From positions 268,726 to 332,725 of the forward strand of contig JALUUM010000020.1 of assembly GCA_027021365.1 (NCBI GenBank): a stretch of DNA of 64,000 nucleotides, read 5' to 3'. This DNA is from Spirochaetales bacterium (GTDB taxonomy: Bacteria > Spirochaetota > Spirochaetia > SZUA-6). A model generated the notes under the pieces. That model was not told the DNA's origin. It was given only the letters and a program-made list of their open reading frames with translations, and ran no database searches. Positions 25,659-33,577 of this stretch are shown here, piece after piece (position 1 is the first letter of the stretch; the number at the start of each line of letters is the position of its first letter). A program made the position numbers and the translations under genes.

Positions 25659-26536
25659 AGAAGAATATACTTTTTGCCTGTTTCATCATACCGTATTTTA
25701 TCTTTGCTATCTTCCCTCTTTTGGCTTTCAACTGGCCGGTTGAACCTGTAATATTGACTTCGAATTTTTGTGAGAGCAGAAAGGACCATTTTCATACGGG
25801 AATAGATATTGGAGGAGGAGCGAAAAATGTATACCCGATTGCTTCCGGTAATGTGATCTTTATGCACAGAACGGGTGATTACGCTTCTCTTCCCATTGGT
25901 CTGGGAAATTTTACCGTAATTCAACACAGAGAGAATATCAGGTCGATCTACTGTCATCTGGAAGATGGCACTGTGAAAGAACAGAAGCATGTAGAAGAAA
26001 AAACCCAGATCGGAGTGATAGGAGATACCGGTCATTCACTTGGCAAACATCTACACCTTTCAATAATAGATCTGGAAACCAATACGTACCTGAATCCTCT
26101 TTCAGTTCTACCGAGTCTGAAAGACGACCAGGCACCTCTTATCAGACGTATCTATGTGAAAGAAGGAAACAGTGATAAACTGAAAGAGGTCGGTAGCAGG
26201 ATAAAGATCAGGGGTAACAGTTTGCAGCTCTTCGCAGAGATATATGACCTGAGGGAGGATGTGAGTTTCATCTGGAAGATGGCACCATACTCAGTGATTC
26301 TCTACAAGAACGGAAAAGCGGTTTACAGGGTAAGCTTTGATTCACTATCCAGAGAGGGAAGAAAAATGGTCATAACAGGGACAAATCTGGATTTTGATTC
26401 CATTTACCGGTCGGACTGGATATATAACCTCGGGCTTCTGCAGCTACCTGCAGGTGAAACGCACATATCTGTGGTAGCAAGCGATTTCAACGGAAATGAG
26501 ACATCAAGGGACCTTTTTATTACAGTGGAACAATGA
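25655..26536 (+). CDS. Secreted M23-family metallopeptidase
   Basis: A 293-residue protein with a signal peptide (about residues 1-24, ending near LLAFNWPVEP). A LytM/M23 domain follows, with zinc ligands in HTGIDIGG (H-x3-D) and HLHLS (H-x-H). The substrate would be peptidoglycan cross-bridges or related peptides in the periplasm. The order is unusual: the peptidase domain is N-terminal (about 30-150), and a beta-rich domain of about 130 residues follows (ending VVASDFNGNETSRDLFITV), perhaps Ig-like. The gene overlaps both neighbours by 4 bases. Confidence 0.85.
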   Translation: MKKNILFACFIIPYFIFAIFPLLAFNWPVEPVILTSNFCESRKDHFHTGIDIGGGAKNVYPIASGNVIFMHRTGDYASLPIGLGNFTVIQHRENIRSIYCHLEDGTVKEQKHVEEKTQIGVIGDTGHSLGKHLHLSIIDLETNTYLNPLSVLPSLKDDQAPLIRRIYVKEGNSDKLKEVGSRIKIRGNSLQLFAEIYDLREDVSFIWKMAPYSVILYKNGKAVYRVSFDSLSREGRKMVITGTNLDFDSIYRSDWIYNLGLLQLPAGETHISVVASDFNGNETSRDLFITVEQ

Positions 26537-27384
26537 AAACGTACTATTCGGAAAGAAGTAATGAAAAAAGGATTCACGTCAGGTGCAACCTCTGCGGGTC
26601 TGATGATATGAAAGAAGTGTTCACAATTGAAGGGTCAAACTTCGTGCAGTGCAGAAAGTGCGGACTTGTCTATCAGAATCCACAGCCTGTTTTCTCCGAT
26701 TTGCAGAGGCGCTATGGTAAGAATTATTTTGAATATGAGATAGAAAATGAGAGAAACTTTTTCAGACTGATGCTTCTCGGGTTGAAAGATATCAATTTCG
26801 AAAAACTGGAATCCGGTATCTTGAATACGTCGATGGGCGGTGCAAGATTCATGGACATTGGATGTGCAACCGGTATGCTTCTATCTCATATGAAGTCGAG
26901 AGGGTGGATTACCAAGGGAGTGGAACTGTGCAGAGAATCGGCAGAGTATGGGATAAGAGAGAGAGGACTTGATATACACATTGGTCCTGTAGAGAATTCG
27001 GGAACAGAATCGGATAGTTTTTCCGTAATACATTTCTCTCACCTCATCGAGCATGTTCCGGATCCGATGGCACTTCTTAAGGAAGTTCATCGTATCCTTG
27101 TCCCAAATGGTTACGCAATAGTGACAACTCCTAATTTTCATGGTTTTCAGGCTAAGCTTCTGAAAAAGAACTGGCGATCGGCGATTCCAGATCACCTCTT
27201 TCTCTTCACTCCGGCTACGTTGAGGGAGATGCTTAAAAAAACAGGCTTTGAAATCGAAAAATTCATAACATGGGGCGGTATCGCAAAGGGCCTGGCTCCG
27301 TATTTCATAAAAGCACCGATGGACAGACTTGCCAAACTGCTTGGATTCGGTGATGTAATGCTTTTTCTGGCAAGAAAGGATTGA
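26533..27384 (+). CDS. SAM-dependent methyltransferase with N-terminal zinc ribbon
   Basis: A 283-residue protein. The N-terminus has two CxxC pairs (CNLCG near residue 18 and CRKCG near 42, then LVYQNPQP), the zinc ribbon seen in sugar C-methyltransferases and relatives. A Rossmann methyltransferase follows with FMDIGCATGML near residue 97 and HLIEHVPDPMALLKEVHRIL. The end (TPNFHGFQAKLLKKNW, DHLFLFTPATLREMLKKTGF) matches the second half of the fusion protein at 33574, so the two are paralogues. Substrate unknown; a glycan or lipid-linked sugar is likely. Confidence 0.85.
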   Translation: MKTYYSERSNEKRIHVRCNLCGSDDMKEVFTIEGSNFVQCRKCGLVYQNPQPVFSDLQRRYGKNYFEYEIENERNFFRLMLLGLKDINFEKLESGILNTSMGGARFMDIGCATGMLLSHMKSRGWITKGVELCRESAEYGIRERGLDIHIGPVENSGTESDSFSVIHFSHLIEHVPDPMALLKEVHRILVPNGYAIVTTPNFHGFQAKLLKKNWRSAIPDHLFLFTPATLREMLKKTGFEIEKFITWGGIAKGLAPYFIKAPMDRLAKLLGFGDVMLFLARKD

Positions 27385-27440
27385 GTCCTATGTGTCAAGC
27401 AAAACCTTTGATACTCTGATTCTCAATAGATCTATCTCTC

Positions 27441-27470
27441 TTGACAGAGGAAATACCTTTAACATAGGAT
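27441..27470 (+). promoter_or_regulatory. Promoter of the DUF4912/GH57 pair, close to the start codon
   Basis: TTGACA (27441-27446) and TAGGAT (27465-27470) are 18 bases apart. Only 8 bases separate the -10 box from the ATG. AGGA within the -10 box could double as a ribosome binding site if transcription began further upstream. Confidence 0.5.
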
Positions 27471-27478
27471 AACTAACG

Positions 27479-28216
27479 ATGGACAGAGAAACCTTGAAAA
27501 ACCTCTCGGTAGAGGAACTTTTTCAAGTAGGAAAAGAAAGCGGACTCGACGTGTACAGCCTTATTGACAGGGAAGAGCTGATAGATTTTCTTGTCGAACA
27601 GATGGATCTTGAAGACCAGGGAGAACCGGAAAAAAACAAGAAGAGAAAAGAAAAGTATTTCAGTATTGAAAGCGGATCCAAAGGGATAAAGTTGAGGGAA
27701 GATTTTCCCCTGCCCGAACACTACAGTGATACCCGTATTGTTCTTCTAATAAGAGATCCTGACTGGGCATTCGCATACTGGGACATAGATCCAAAAGAGG
27801 TAAAATCCATTGCAGAGAAAGTTGACTCACCCCAATTTCTCCTCAGGGTGTATGAAATTGAAGATGGTATGGGTGATTCAGGTGAAAGGGAGTTCTACTT
27901 CGATATACCCATTCAAATAACCGATTACAGCTGGTACATAAATGTTCCGAATAGGGGAAGCAGTTATATAATCGATCTCGGCTATACAGATGGGGAGAAT
28001 TTCGTAGGTATAGCCACGTCGAACAGGATTGATACTCCAAGAGGAACAATTGCCTCCGAAATCGATAAGTTCTGGCATTCGGATTGGACTGACAATCTTA
28101 TTGATTTGGCAGGCGGTAATACCATCGTCAGAGAGCAGAGGAGTGCAATGATCCCCAGGAGGGTTACGTCACTTGCCGTTTCACACTACTTTTACAGTCA
28201 GGACAAGTTGGAATGA
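27479..28216 (+). CDS. DUF4912 domain protein
   Basis: A 245-residue protein. The first 45 residues form a Rho-N/SAP-like helical motif (LKNLSVEELFQVGKESGLDV, LIDFLVEQM). After a charged linker, the DUF4912 domain (about 78-190) begins RIVLLIRDPDWAFAYWDI and continues through FLLRVYEIE and YIIDLGYTDGENFVGIATSN. DUF4912 proteins often accompany or are fused to carbohydrate-active proteins and may bind glycans. The 4-base overlap with a GH57 branching enzyme fits a role in glycogen-like polymer handling. Confidence 0.82.
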   Translation: MDRETLKNLSVEELFQVGKESGLDVYSLIDREELIDFLVEQMDLEDQGEPEKNKKRKEKYFSIESGSKGIKLREDFPLPEHYSDTRIVLLIRDPDWAFAYWDIDPKEVKSIAEKVDSPQFLLRVYEIEDGMGDSGEREFYFDIPIQITDYSWYINVPNRGSSYIIDLGYTDGENFVGIATSNRIDTPRGTIASEIDKFWHSDWTDNLIDLAGGNTIVREQRSAMIPRRVTSLAVSHYFYSQDKLE

Positions 28217-29808
28217 AGCAGGAAGCATATCTCATGCCGGTTTTCAATGCTCATATGCCCTTCGTCCGAAGTAATGATGCCCTCTATTCTACAGAGGGTA
28301 ACTGGCTATTTGAGACCATAGCAGAGACGTATTTACCAATGCTCGAGATGTTCGACCGCCTGGAAGAGGAAAACATAGAATTCAAAGTAACAATTTCAAT
28401 CTCTCCGACTCTCCTGAGCATGATAGACAACGATGCCTTTATAGATTCCTTTATTACCCACATGGAACATAAGATTCGTCTCGGTGAAAGTGAATTTCGC
28501 AGGTCAGAGGGTAATCCGTCTTTGAATAAGATTGCGGGATTGTACCTCGAAAGATTCAAGGGTGAGCTTGAGTATTTCAAAAAAAACTGTGGGGGGAGGA
28601 TACTGGGTAGGTTGTTGGAATTATCCCTTAAAGGCAGAATTGAACTGATTACTTCTGCAGCAACATATGCATTTCTGCCTCTCTTGAGGGTGACCCGGAG
28701 GGGAGTGGAAACACAGATAGATGTGGGCCTTGATATATTCGAGGAACACATTGGTAGAAAACTTGGGAAAAAACCAACCGGTTTCTGGTTGCCGGAATGC
28801 GGTTATTCACCCGGCTTGGAGTATTACCTGGAGGATAGAGGAATCAAATACTCATTTCTCGACACACATGGTGTGTTATTTGCAGAGAAAAAACCAAAGT
28901 ACGGCATCTATGCACCGATAAAGGCGCCGAATGGTGTAACATTCTTTGGAAGAGACATACTCTCCACGAGGGATGTATGGTCTGCTTCGAGCGGGTACTT
29001 GAATGATATCAGTTACAGGGATTCGCACAGGGATATTGGTTTTGAACTACCATCTGAATATCTGAAAAAATTTTTTCCGGAACGAAAGGTTTCCTTCTGC
29101 ACAGGCTATAAATACCGTTCAAGAAAGGAGGGAGTTGAGGAAAACTATTATGATCCGGAGGTAGCTTCTAGAAAGGCTTTGGAGCACGCAGAAAATTTCG
29201 TTTACAGAAGGATCAATAACATAGAAAAGGCTTCAGAGATGATGGACAGGTCACCGGTTATCGTTTTTGCCTACGATGCAGAGCTCTTTGGTCATATGTG
29301 GTACGAGGGTATAGAATGGATGGAAAATGTTTTTAGAATATTCAATTCACGAAAGCCAGGAATCAAATTCATAACAGGTGAAGACTACCTGGAAATGTAC
29401 CCGGAAAATCAACCGGTACTGCCTTCATATTCCTCATGGAGCGAAGCGGGATACTCGGAGGAACTGCTCGACAAGGAGAATGACTGGATTTACAGGCATA
29501 TTCACAAGAGCATGGAAAGAATGAATGAACTTGCAAGACGGTATGGGGATGCAAGAGGAATAATTAAGAGAGCTCTGAACCAGGCGGCTAGAGAGGCACT
29601 TCTTGCTCAGTCATCTGACTGGGCGTTGATGATAAAGACCTATCAGAACTCCTATATAGGGAGCAGACGGATAAAAGAACATCTCTATAATTTCAACAGG
29701 TTGTACTCATCGATACTGGCCGATAGGATTGACGAACAGTGGCTTGTACAGCTTGAGAAAAGTAACAATATTTTCCCTAAAATAGACTATAAGATCTTCA
29801 AGGACTGA
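28213..29808 (+). CDS. GH57 1,4-alpha-glucan branching enzyme-like protein
   Basis: This 531-residue protein of glycoside hydrolase family 57 (with DUF1957-type C-terminal region) should form alpha-1,6 branches in glycogen. The nucleophile is Glu195 in GFWLPECGYSPG, and the acid/base is Asp355 in FAYDAELFGHMWYEGI. The first motif, normally HAHLP, is NAHMPFVRS here, so its first histidine is an asparagine. The C-terminal helical domain contains LNQAAREALLAQSSDWALMI, typical of branching enzymes. It is translationally coupled to the DUF4912 gene. Confidence 0.87.
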   Translation: MKQEAYLMPVFNAHMPFVRSNDALYSTEGNWLFETIAETYLPMLEMFDRLEEENIEFKVTISISPTLLSMIDNDAFIDSFITHMEHKIRLGESEFRRSEGNPSLNKIAGLYLERFKGELEYFKKNCGGRILGRLLELSLKGRIELITSAATYAFLPLLRVTRRGVETQIDVGLDIFEEHIGRKLGKKPTGFWLPECGYSPGLEYYLEDRGIKYSFLDTHGVLFAEKKPKYGIYAPIKAPNGVTFFGRDILSTRDVWSASSGYLNDISYRDSHRDIGFELPSEYLKKFFPERKVSFCTGYKYRSRKEGVEENYYDPEVASRKALEHAENFVYRRINNIEKASEMMDRSPVIVFAYDAELFGHMWYEGIEWMENVFRIFNSRKPGIKFITGEDYLEMYPENQPVLPSYSSWSEAGYSEELLDKENDWIYRHIHKSMERMNELARRYGDARGIIKRALNQAAREALLAQSSDWALMIKTYQNSYIGSRRIKEHLYNFNRLYSSILADRIDEQWLVQLEKSNNIFPKIDYKIFKD

Positions 29809-29827
29809 GTGTCCGCAATTATTGTTT

Positions 29828-30133
29828 CTATTTTTCAATATTTATCAACTTATCAAACTTAATAAGCTGGAAGGTATTGTAGAGTGTATCGCTGCAGCCC
29901 TTTATCTGAATCGTTCTCCTCGATTCTGAAAGGCGCTTCCGGAAGAGGAGTATCTTCCCTATGCAGGAAGAATTGATTGCATTTACGTCTTTCAGGTCTA
30001 GCGTGATGATTCGATGCTTACCTGCTGCAAGCTCCTCCAGGTTTTTCTGGAAATCATCGGCGGTTTCACCATTCAGAGCCCCGTGAACCTCCAGTACGAT
30101 TTCATCAGGTGATAGTTCTTTTTTCACAAACAT
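29828..30133 (-). CDS. STAS-domain protein (anti-sigma factor antagonist-like)
   Basis: A protein of about 101 residues starting MFVKKELSPDEIV. I chose ATG 30133 because GGAGGG lies just before it; a TTG at 30145 is the longer option. It is one STAS domain: VLEVHGALNGETADDFQ, then IITLDLKDVNAINSSCIGKI, where the Ser pair is at the position phosphorylated in SpoIIAA-type antagonists. Such proteins release anti-sigma factors or act in partner-switching relays. No anti-sigma kinase is nearby. It lies 12 bases behind a small unknown gene, and its end faces the GH57 gene. Confidence 0.82.
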   Translation of the reverse strand: MFVKKELSPDEIVLEVHGALNGETADDFQKNLEELAAGKHRIITLDLKDVNAINSSCIGKILLFRKRLSESRRTIQIKGCSDTLYNTFQLIKFDKLINIEK

Positions 30134-30145
30134 TTTGCCCTCCAA

Positions 30146-30388
30146 TCATTCAACAAGGTATTCTAATTCATCCCTCCTCACGAGTTCCAGGAAATAGTTT
30201 ACAAGCTCTTCACCCTTGGAATAATCCTTCTTTATTTTCTGTACTCTATATACAATCATTCGTGATGTTCTTAACGGCAGCTTGAGCGGATTACCATTCA
30301 AGTCCACAAGTTGGTTTATCCGCAATTCGTTGTTTATCTCTTGGGAATCACCCTCTGGATAAATTATTCTTCTTGTGATTATATACAC
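30146..30388 (-). CDS. Hypothetical 80-residue protein upstream of the STAS gene
   Basis: I do not recognise this protein. From the GTG at 30388 it reads MYIITRRIIYPEGD and ends RRDELEYLVE; two TTG codons at 30397 and 30394 are alternative starts. It is basic in the middle (SRMIVYRVQKIKKDYSKG) and acidic at both ends, probably soluble, with no cysteines. No ribosome binding site is evident. Its stop lies 12 bases before the STAS start, so the two form a small operon and may act together. Confidence 0.55.
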   Translation of the reverse strand: MYIITRRIIYPEGDSQEINNELRINQLVDLNGNPLKLPLRTSRMIVYRVQKIKKDYSKGEELVNYFLELVRRDELEYLVE

Positions 30389-30475
30389 AGACAACAATAA
30401 ACTATTTGAAAAGTAATTTCAATAAGTTTCAAGAAGATATAGGATGTTATGGTAGATGTCGATAATTTTTAGTGT

Positions 30476-31966
30476 ATGAAAAACATAGCTCTGATAAATG
30501 CATTGAATTTGAGTGACTACGCATTCAAGAAGGTCCTGGAAGGGGAAAGTGCCTTGGAACGTGTCTACAGGTATGCCAAATCCCTGCCCGATGTAGAGGA
30601 AATACGAATCATAATGGCAGAGGGGAGGGATCAGAGGAATGAACTTCGCTCTTTCGAGGGTGATGTTATCGAGAAGAGTACAGTTGATAAACTATTTGAA
30701 TACTTCAGGGAAAGGGCGAGAGGTTTTGACAATATCTTCTATTTCTATGGTGATACCCCCTTTCTCGACAGGAGAGTTACGGAAAAGATGTATGGCGATC
30801 ATAGAAAGTACTTTGCACAGTATACATTTGCAGACGGGTATCCCTATGGAATAGCCCCTGAAATCCTGGATTATGAAATAGTTGGAATTCTCGCCGATAT
30901 GGCTTCTTCCGAAGGGGGCAAGATTGAGAGAACCAGTATCTTCGATGTAATAAAGAAGGATATAAATGCATTCGACATAGAAACACTTCTCTCGCCGGTG
31001 GATCTGAGGTTGTTGCGAGTTTCACTGGCTGCAGATGAGAAAAGAAATTTTCAGCTGATAAAAAGAATTTTTGATTTGAATGGAAGGGATGCCGAGTCGA
31101 TTACATCAATACTACAATCCAAGAGGGAAATTCTGAGGACATTACCGTCATTCGTTTCAATTCAGATAGTAAGAGACTGTCCCTATTCCTGTTCATACTG
31201 TCCCTATCCCAACTACCTTAAGAAGGATATTGATGCTCGGAGAGAGATGTCGATGGCAGATTTCAAGAGAATAATCGATATGGTAGAGTCTTTCAGTGAG
31301 GATGCGTATATCAATTTATCTCTCTGGGGAGAACCATCCTTTCACCCGAGAATAGGTGAAATTATGAACTATGTTCTTTCCAAGGAAAAGCTGAAACTTG
31401 TTGTTGAAACAACGGGAATTGGGTGGCAAAAATCAATTCTTGAGACTTTCCAGGATAGAGAGCCAATCTGGATAGTATCGATCGATGCCCTGAACAGTGA
31501 TACATACAGGCATCTTAAAGGCGAGGGTTTCGAGGAATCTGTAGAGACGGCGGAATTTCTGTTGGAAAGGTATCCGGAGAATACGTATATCCAGGCAGTT
31601 AGGATGAAGGAAAATGAGAAAGAACTGGAAGCTTTCTACAGGCACTGGAAGAAGAAGACAAACAATGTGATAATTCAAAAGTATGATCATTTCTGTCAAA
31701 AACTGCCCGATAAGAGAGTTACCGATCTGTCCCCTCTTAAGAGGTTCCCGTGCTGGCACCTGCAAAGGGATCTGTATGTTCTTTCCGACGGAACCGTGCC
31801 TATTTGCAGGGAAGATTTGAAGAGAGAATTTCTTCTCGGCAATATTTTAAAAGAGGGTATCGAAAAGGTATGGGAGAGGGGCCAGGAGTATTACAGGGAT
31901 CATGTGGAAGGCAGGTACCCCGAAATATGCAAGAGTTGTGATGAATACTATACCTACAACTTTTAG
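30476..31966 (+). CDS. Spiro-SPASM radical SAM protein with N-terminal nucleotidyltransferase-like region
   Basis: A 496-residue protein. Residues 1-215 look like a nucleotidyltransferase-type fold (FYFYGDTPFLDRR at 88-100; DLRLLRVSLAADEKRNFQLI resembles the end of SpsF-type enzymes). The radical SAM core follows, with the cluster motif CPYSCSYC (Cys 235, 239, 242) and YINLSLWGEPSFHP. The C-terminus has a SPASM-type region with Cys 426, 444, 485 and 488 (FPCWH, PICRED, ICKSCDEYY). This combination matches the family I know as 'spiro-SPASM', found in spirochaetes and without known function. No clear ribosome binding site is seen; GATAAT lies 9 bases before the ATG. It heads the glycan-type cluster. 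Confidence 0.87.
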   Translation: MKNIALINALNLSDYAFKKVLEGESALERVYRYAKSLPDVEEIRIIMAEGRDQRNELRSFEGDVIEKSTVDKLFEYFRERARGFDNIFYFYGDTPFLDRRVTEKMYGDHRKYFAQYTFADGYPYGIAPEILDYEIVGILADMASSEGGKIERTSIFDVIKKDINAFDIETLLSPVDLRLLRVSLAADEKRNFQLIKRIFDLNGRDAESITSILQSKREILRTLPSFVSIQIVRDCPYSCSYCPYPNYLKKDIDARREMSMADFKRIIDMVESFSEDAYINLSLWGEPSFHPRIGEIMNYVLSKEKLKLVVETTGIGWQKSILETFQDREPIWIVSIDALNSDTYRHLKGEGFEESVETAEFLLERYPENTYIQAVRMKENEKELEAFYRHWKKKTNNVIIQKYDHFCQKLPDKRVTDLSPLKRFPCWHLQRDLYVLSDGTVPICREDLKREFLLGNILKEGIEKVWERGQEYYRDHVEGRYPEICKSCDEYYTYNF

Positions 31967-32906
31967 ACATTCGAAAACGCCCTATACCGTTGTTGGCGGA
32001 AGGAAGACAGACAGGATAAGAAAACATATCTACCCGTTGTCCTTCGTGATCCTCAACAGAAGGGGAAGATTTTACAGGGAAAAGCTGATAAGGCAGTTGT
32101 CCCTGGAAGAGGTAGGCGAAATACTTTATGTGACGGATGGTGAATACTCTCATTCGATGACAACTCTGGAACAGGAGTACCCCCTAATAAGAATTCTTCA
32201 TATAAAGAAACGGGTCACACCGGGTGAAAAGATAAATATCGGCATAGATGAATCGAGGGGAGAATGGAGTTTTGTCCTCTGGGATGACATGCAGTTCTCA
32301 TCTCTTTCATCACTGTTCAAGAGTTTCAGAGGAATACGGGAGAAGGGAAACCTGTGCAGCGTACCGGTTATCAGAAACAGGGCCGGTTCGACAATTCCCT
32401 CCGTAATGGTACCCGGTTTCATGAAGGGGGAGTTGAAGGTAATGCACTGGCTTCCTAAGGAGAGTGGCATGCTCTCGATATTCCCATTCGACTACTGTGG
32501 CCTCTACAACAAGGACAAGTTTCTCTTGACGGGTGGTTATGACTATACTTTCACAAACCCCTACTGGCAGAAACTTGACTTCGGATTCCGAATCTATATG
32601 TGGGGAGAGAAGATAGACCTGGAACCCTCGATACTGCTCTTCTATGGAGAGGAAATACCGGAAGAGGATAGTACACCTGATGAGAGCTACAAGTATTTTT
32701 TCCTTAAGAACATGGCAGTTCGCTTTAACGGAGACTGCGGTGTGCTTCCTCTGGGGCAGTTCTTTCAGTTCATGTTGAAATCTGATAGCGGACCGGTAAA
32801 TGCCCTTCGGGAATTTCTACTGGTCAGAAGATGGGTTAGAATAAACAGGTTCCGCTTCAAACAGGATGCATTACGGGTAATAGACCTATGGGAAGTGGAC
32901 GAATAG
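31941..32906 (+). CDS. GT-A-fold (family 2-like) glycosyltransferase
   Basis: I place the start at ATG 31941 (MNTIPTTFRHSKTPY), overlapping the spiro-SPASM gene by 26 bases; an upstream ATG at 31902 would overlap it more. The 321-residue protein has a GT2-like core: LSFVILNRRGRFYREKLIRQL, the GEKINIGIDESRGEWSFVLW stretch and the acidic WDDMQFS that would bind the metal and nucleotide sugar. The second half (WQKLDFGFRIYMWGEKI) resembles acceptor regions of such enzymes. It is cytoplasmic, and its sugar and acceptor are unknown. The end overlaps the next gene by 19 bases. Confidence 0.65.
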   Translation: MNTIPTTFRHSKTPYTVVGGRKTDRIRKHIYPLSFVILNRRGRFYREKLIRQLSLEEVGEILYVTDGEYSHSMTTLEQEYPLIRILHIKKRVTPGEKINIGIDESRGEWSFVLWDDMQFSSLSSLFKSFRGIREKGNLCSVPVIRNRAGSTIPSVMVPGFMKGELKVMHWLPKESGMLSIFPFDYCGLYNKDKFLLTGGYDYTFTNPYWQKLDFGFRIYMWGEKIDLEPSILLFYGEEIPEEDSTPDESYKYFFLKNMAVRFNGDCGVLPLGQFFQFMLKSDSGPVNALREFLLVRRWVRINRFRFKQDALRVIDLWEVDE

Positions 32907-33577
32907 ATACTGCAGTCTTCCTCCAGGCAAGACTCAACTCCAGGAGATTACCTTACAAGGCGATACTACCATTGAAAGGGGGGAGTATTTTGCAGCATGC
33001 AGTAAGATCCCTGGCGAGAATAGATGCGGATCTTTACCTCCTCCTTACGGATAAGAGAAGTGAACGCTTTCTGGCACCTCATCTATATGGCTCTCCCTTC
33101 AGGATTTTTACCGGTCCCGAGGATGATGTGCTCGCCCGTTTCTGTATGGCCTCGCGAAAATATTCTGTTCGCACGATAATAAGAGCGACAGGTGACAATC
33201 CTCTGGTGTCTTCGGCATACGCAATGAAGATACTTAAAATTCACAGGAGTGAGATGGCCGATTTGAGCCATTACCTTGGGCTTCCTCTCGGCACAGGAGT
33301 GGAGATAGTCGAATCCGGAGCCCTCTATGAGGTGGAAGGAAGTACGGATGATTCTTTCGAGAGGGAACATCTCACCGCCTATATGTACAGAAACAGGGAG
33401 CGATTCAAAATAATCGAGCCCTATCCCGAAAATAGTGCAGTATTCGAAGGGGCAGAGGTCTCTGTGGATACGGTATCGGATTATGCATTGGTATCTGAAA
33501 TATTTCGCGATCTCTACAAGGGCATACCAATAGAGGCGGAGGAAATTGTTTGCTGGTTGAAGGGAAACCTGGAATGA
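32888..33577 (+). CDS. SpsF-like cytidylyltransferase
   Basis: A 229-residue enzyme of the CMP-sugar synthetase-like family. It starts TAVFLQARLNSRRLPYKAILPL, close to the SpsF pattern (QARM-STRLP-KVL). GPEDDVLARFCMAS, IIRATGDNPLVSS and the late VSVDTVSDYALVSEIF are all typical of SpsF. Such enzymes activate acidic or rare sugars as CMP derivatives for surface glycans. The gene overlaps the one before by 19 bases and the next start as ATGA. The nonulosonate synthase (NeuB type) that would make its usual substrate is absent from this window. Confidence 0.87.
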   Translation: MGSGRIDTAVFLQARLNSRRLPYKAILPLKGGSILQHAVRSLARIDADLYLLLTDKRSERFLAPHLYGSPFRIFTGPEDDVLARFCMASRKYSVRTIIRATGDNPLVSSAYAMKILKIHRSEMADLSHYLGLPLGTGVEIVESGALYEVEGSTDDSFEREHLTAYMYRNRERFKIIEPYPENSAVFEGAEVSVDTVSDYALVSEIFRDLYKGIPIEAEEIVCWLKGNLE

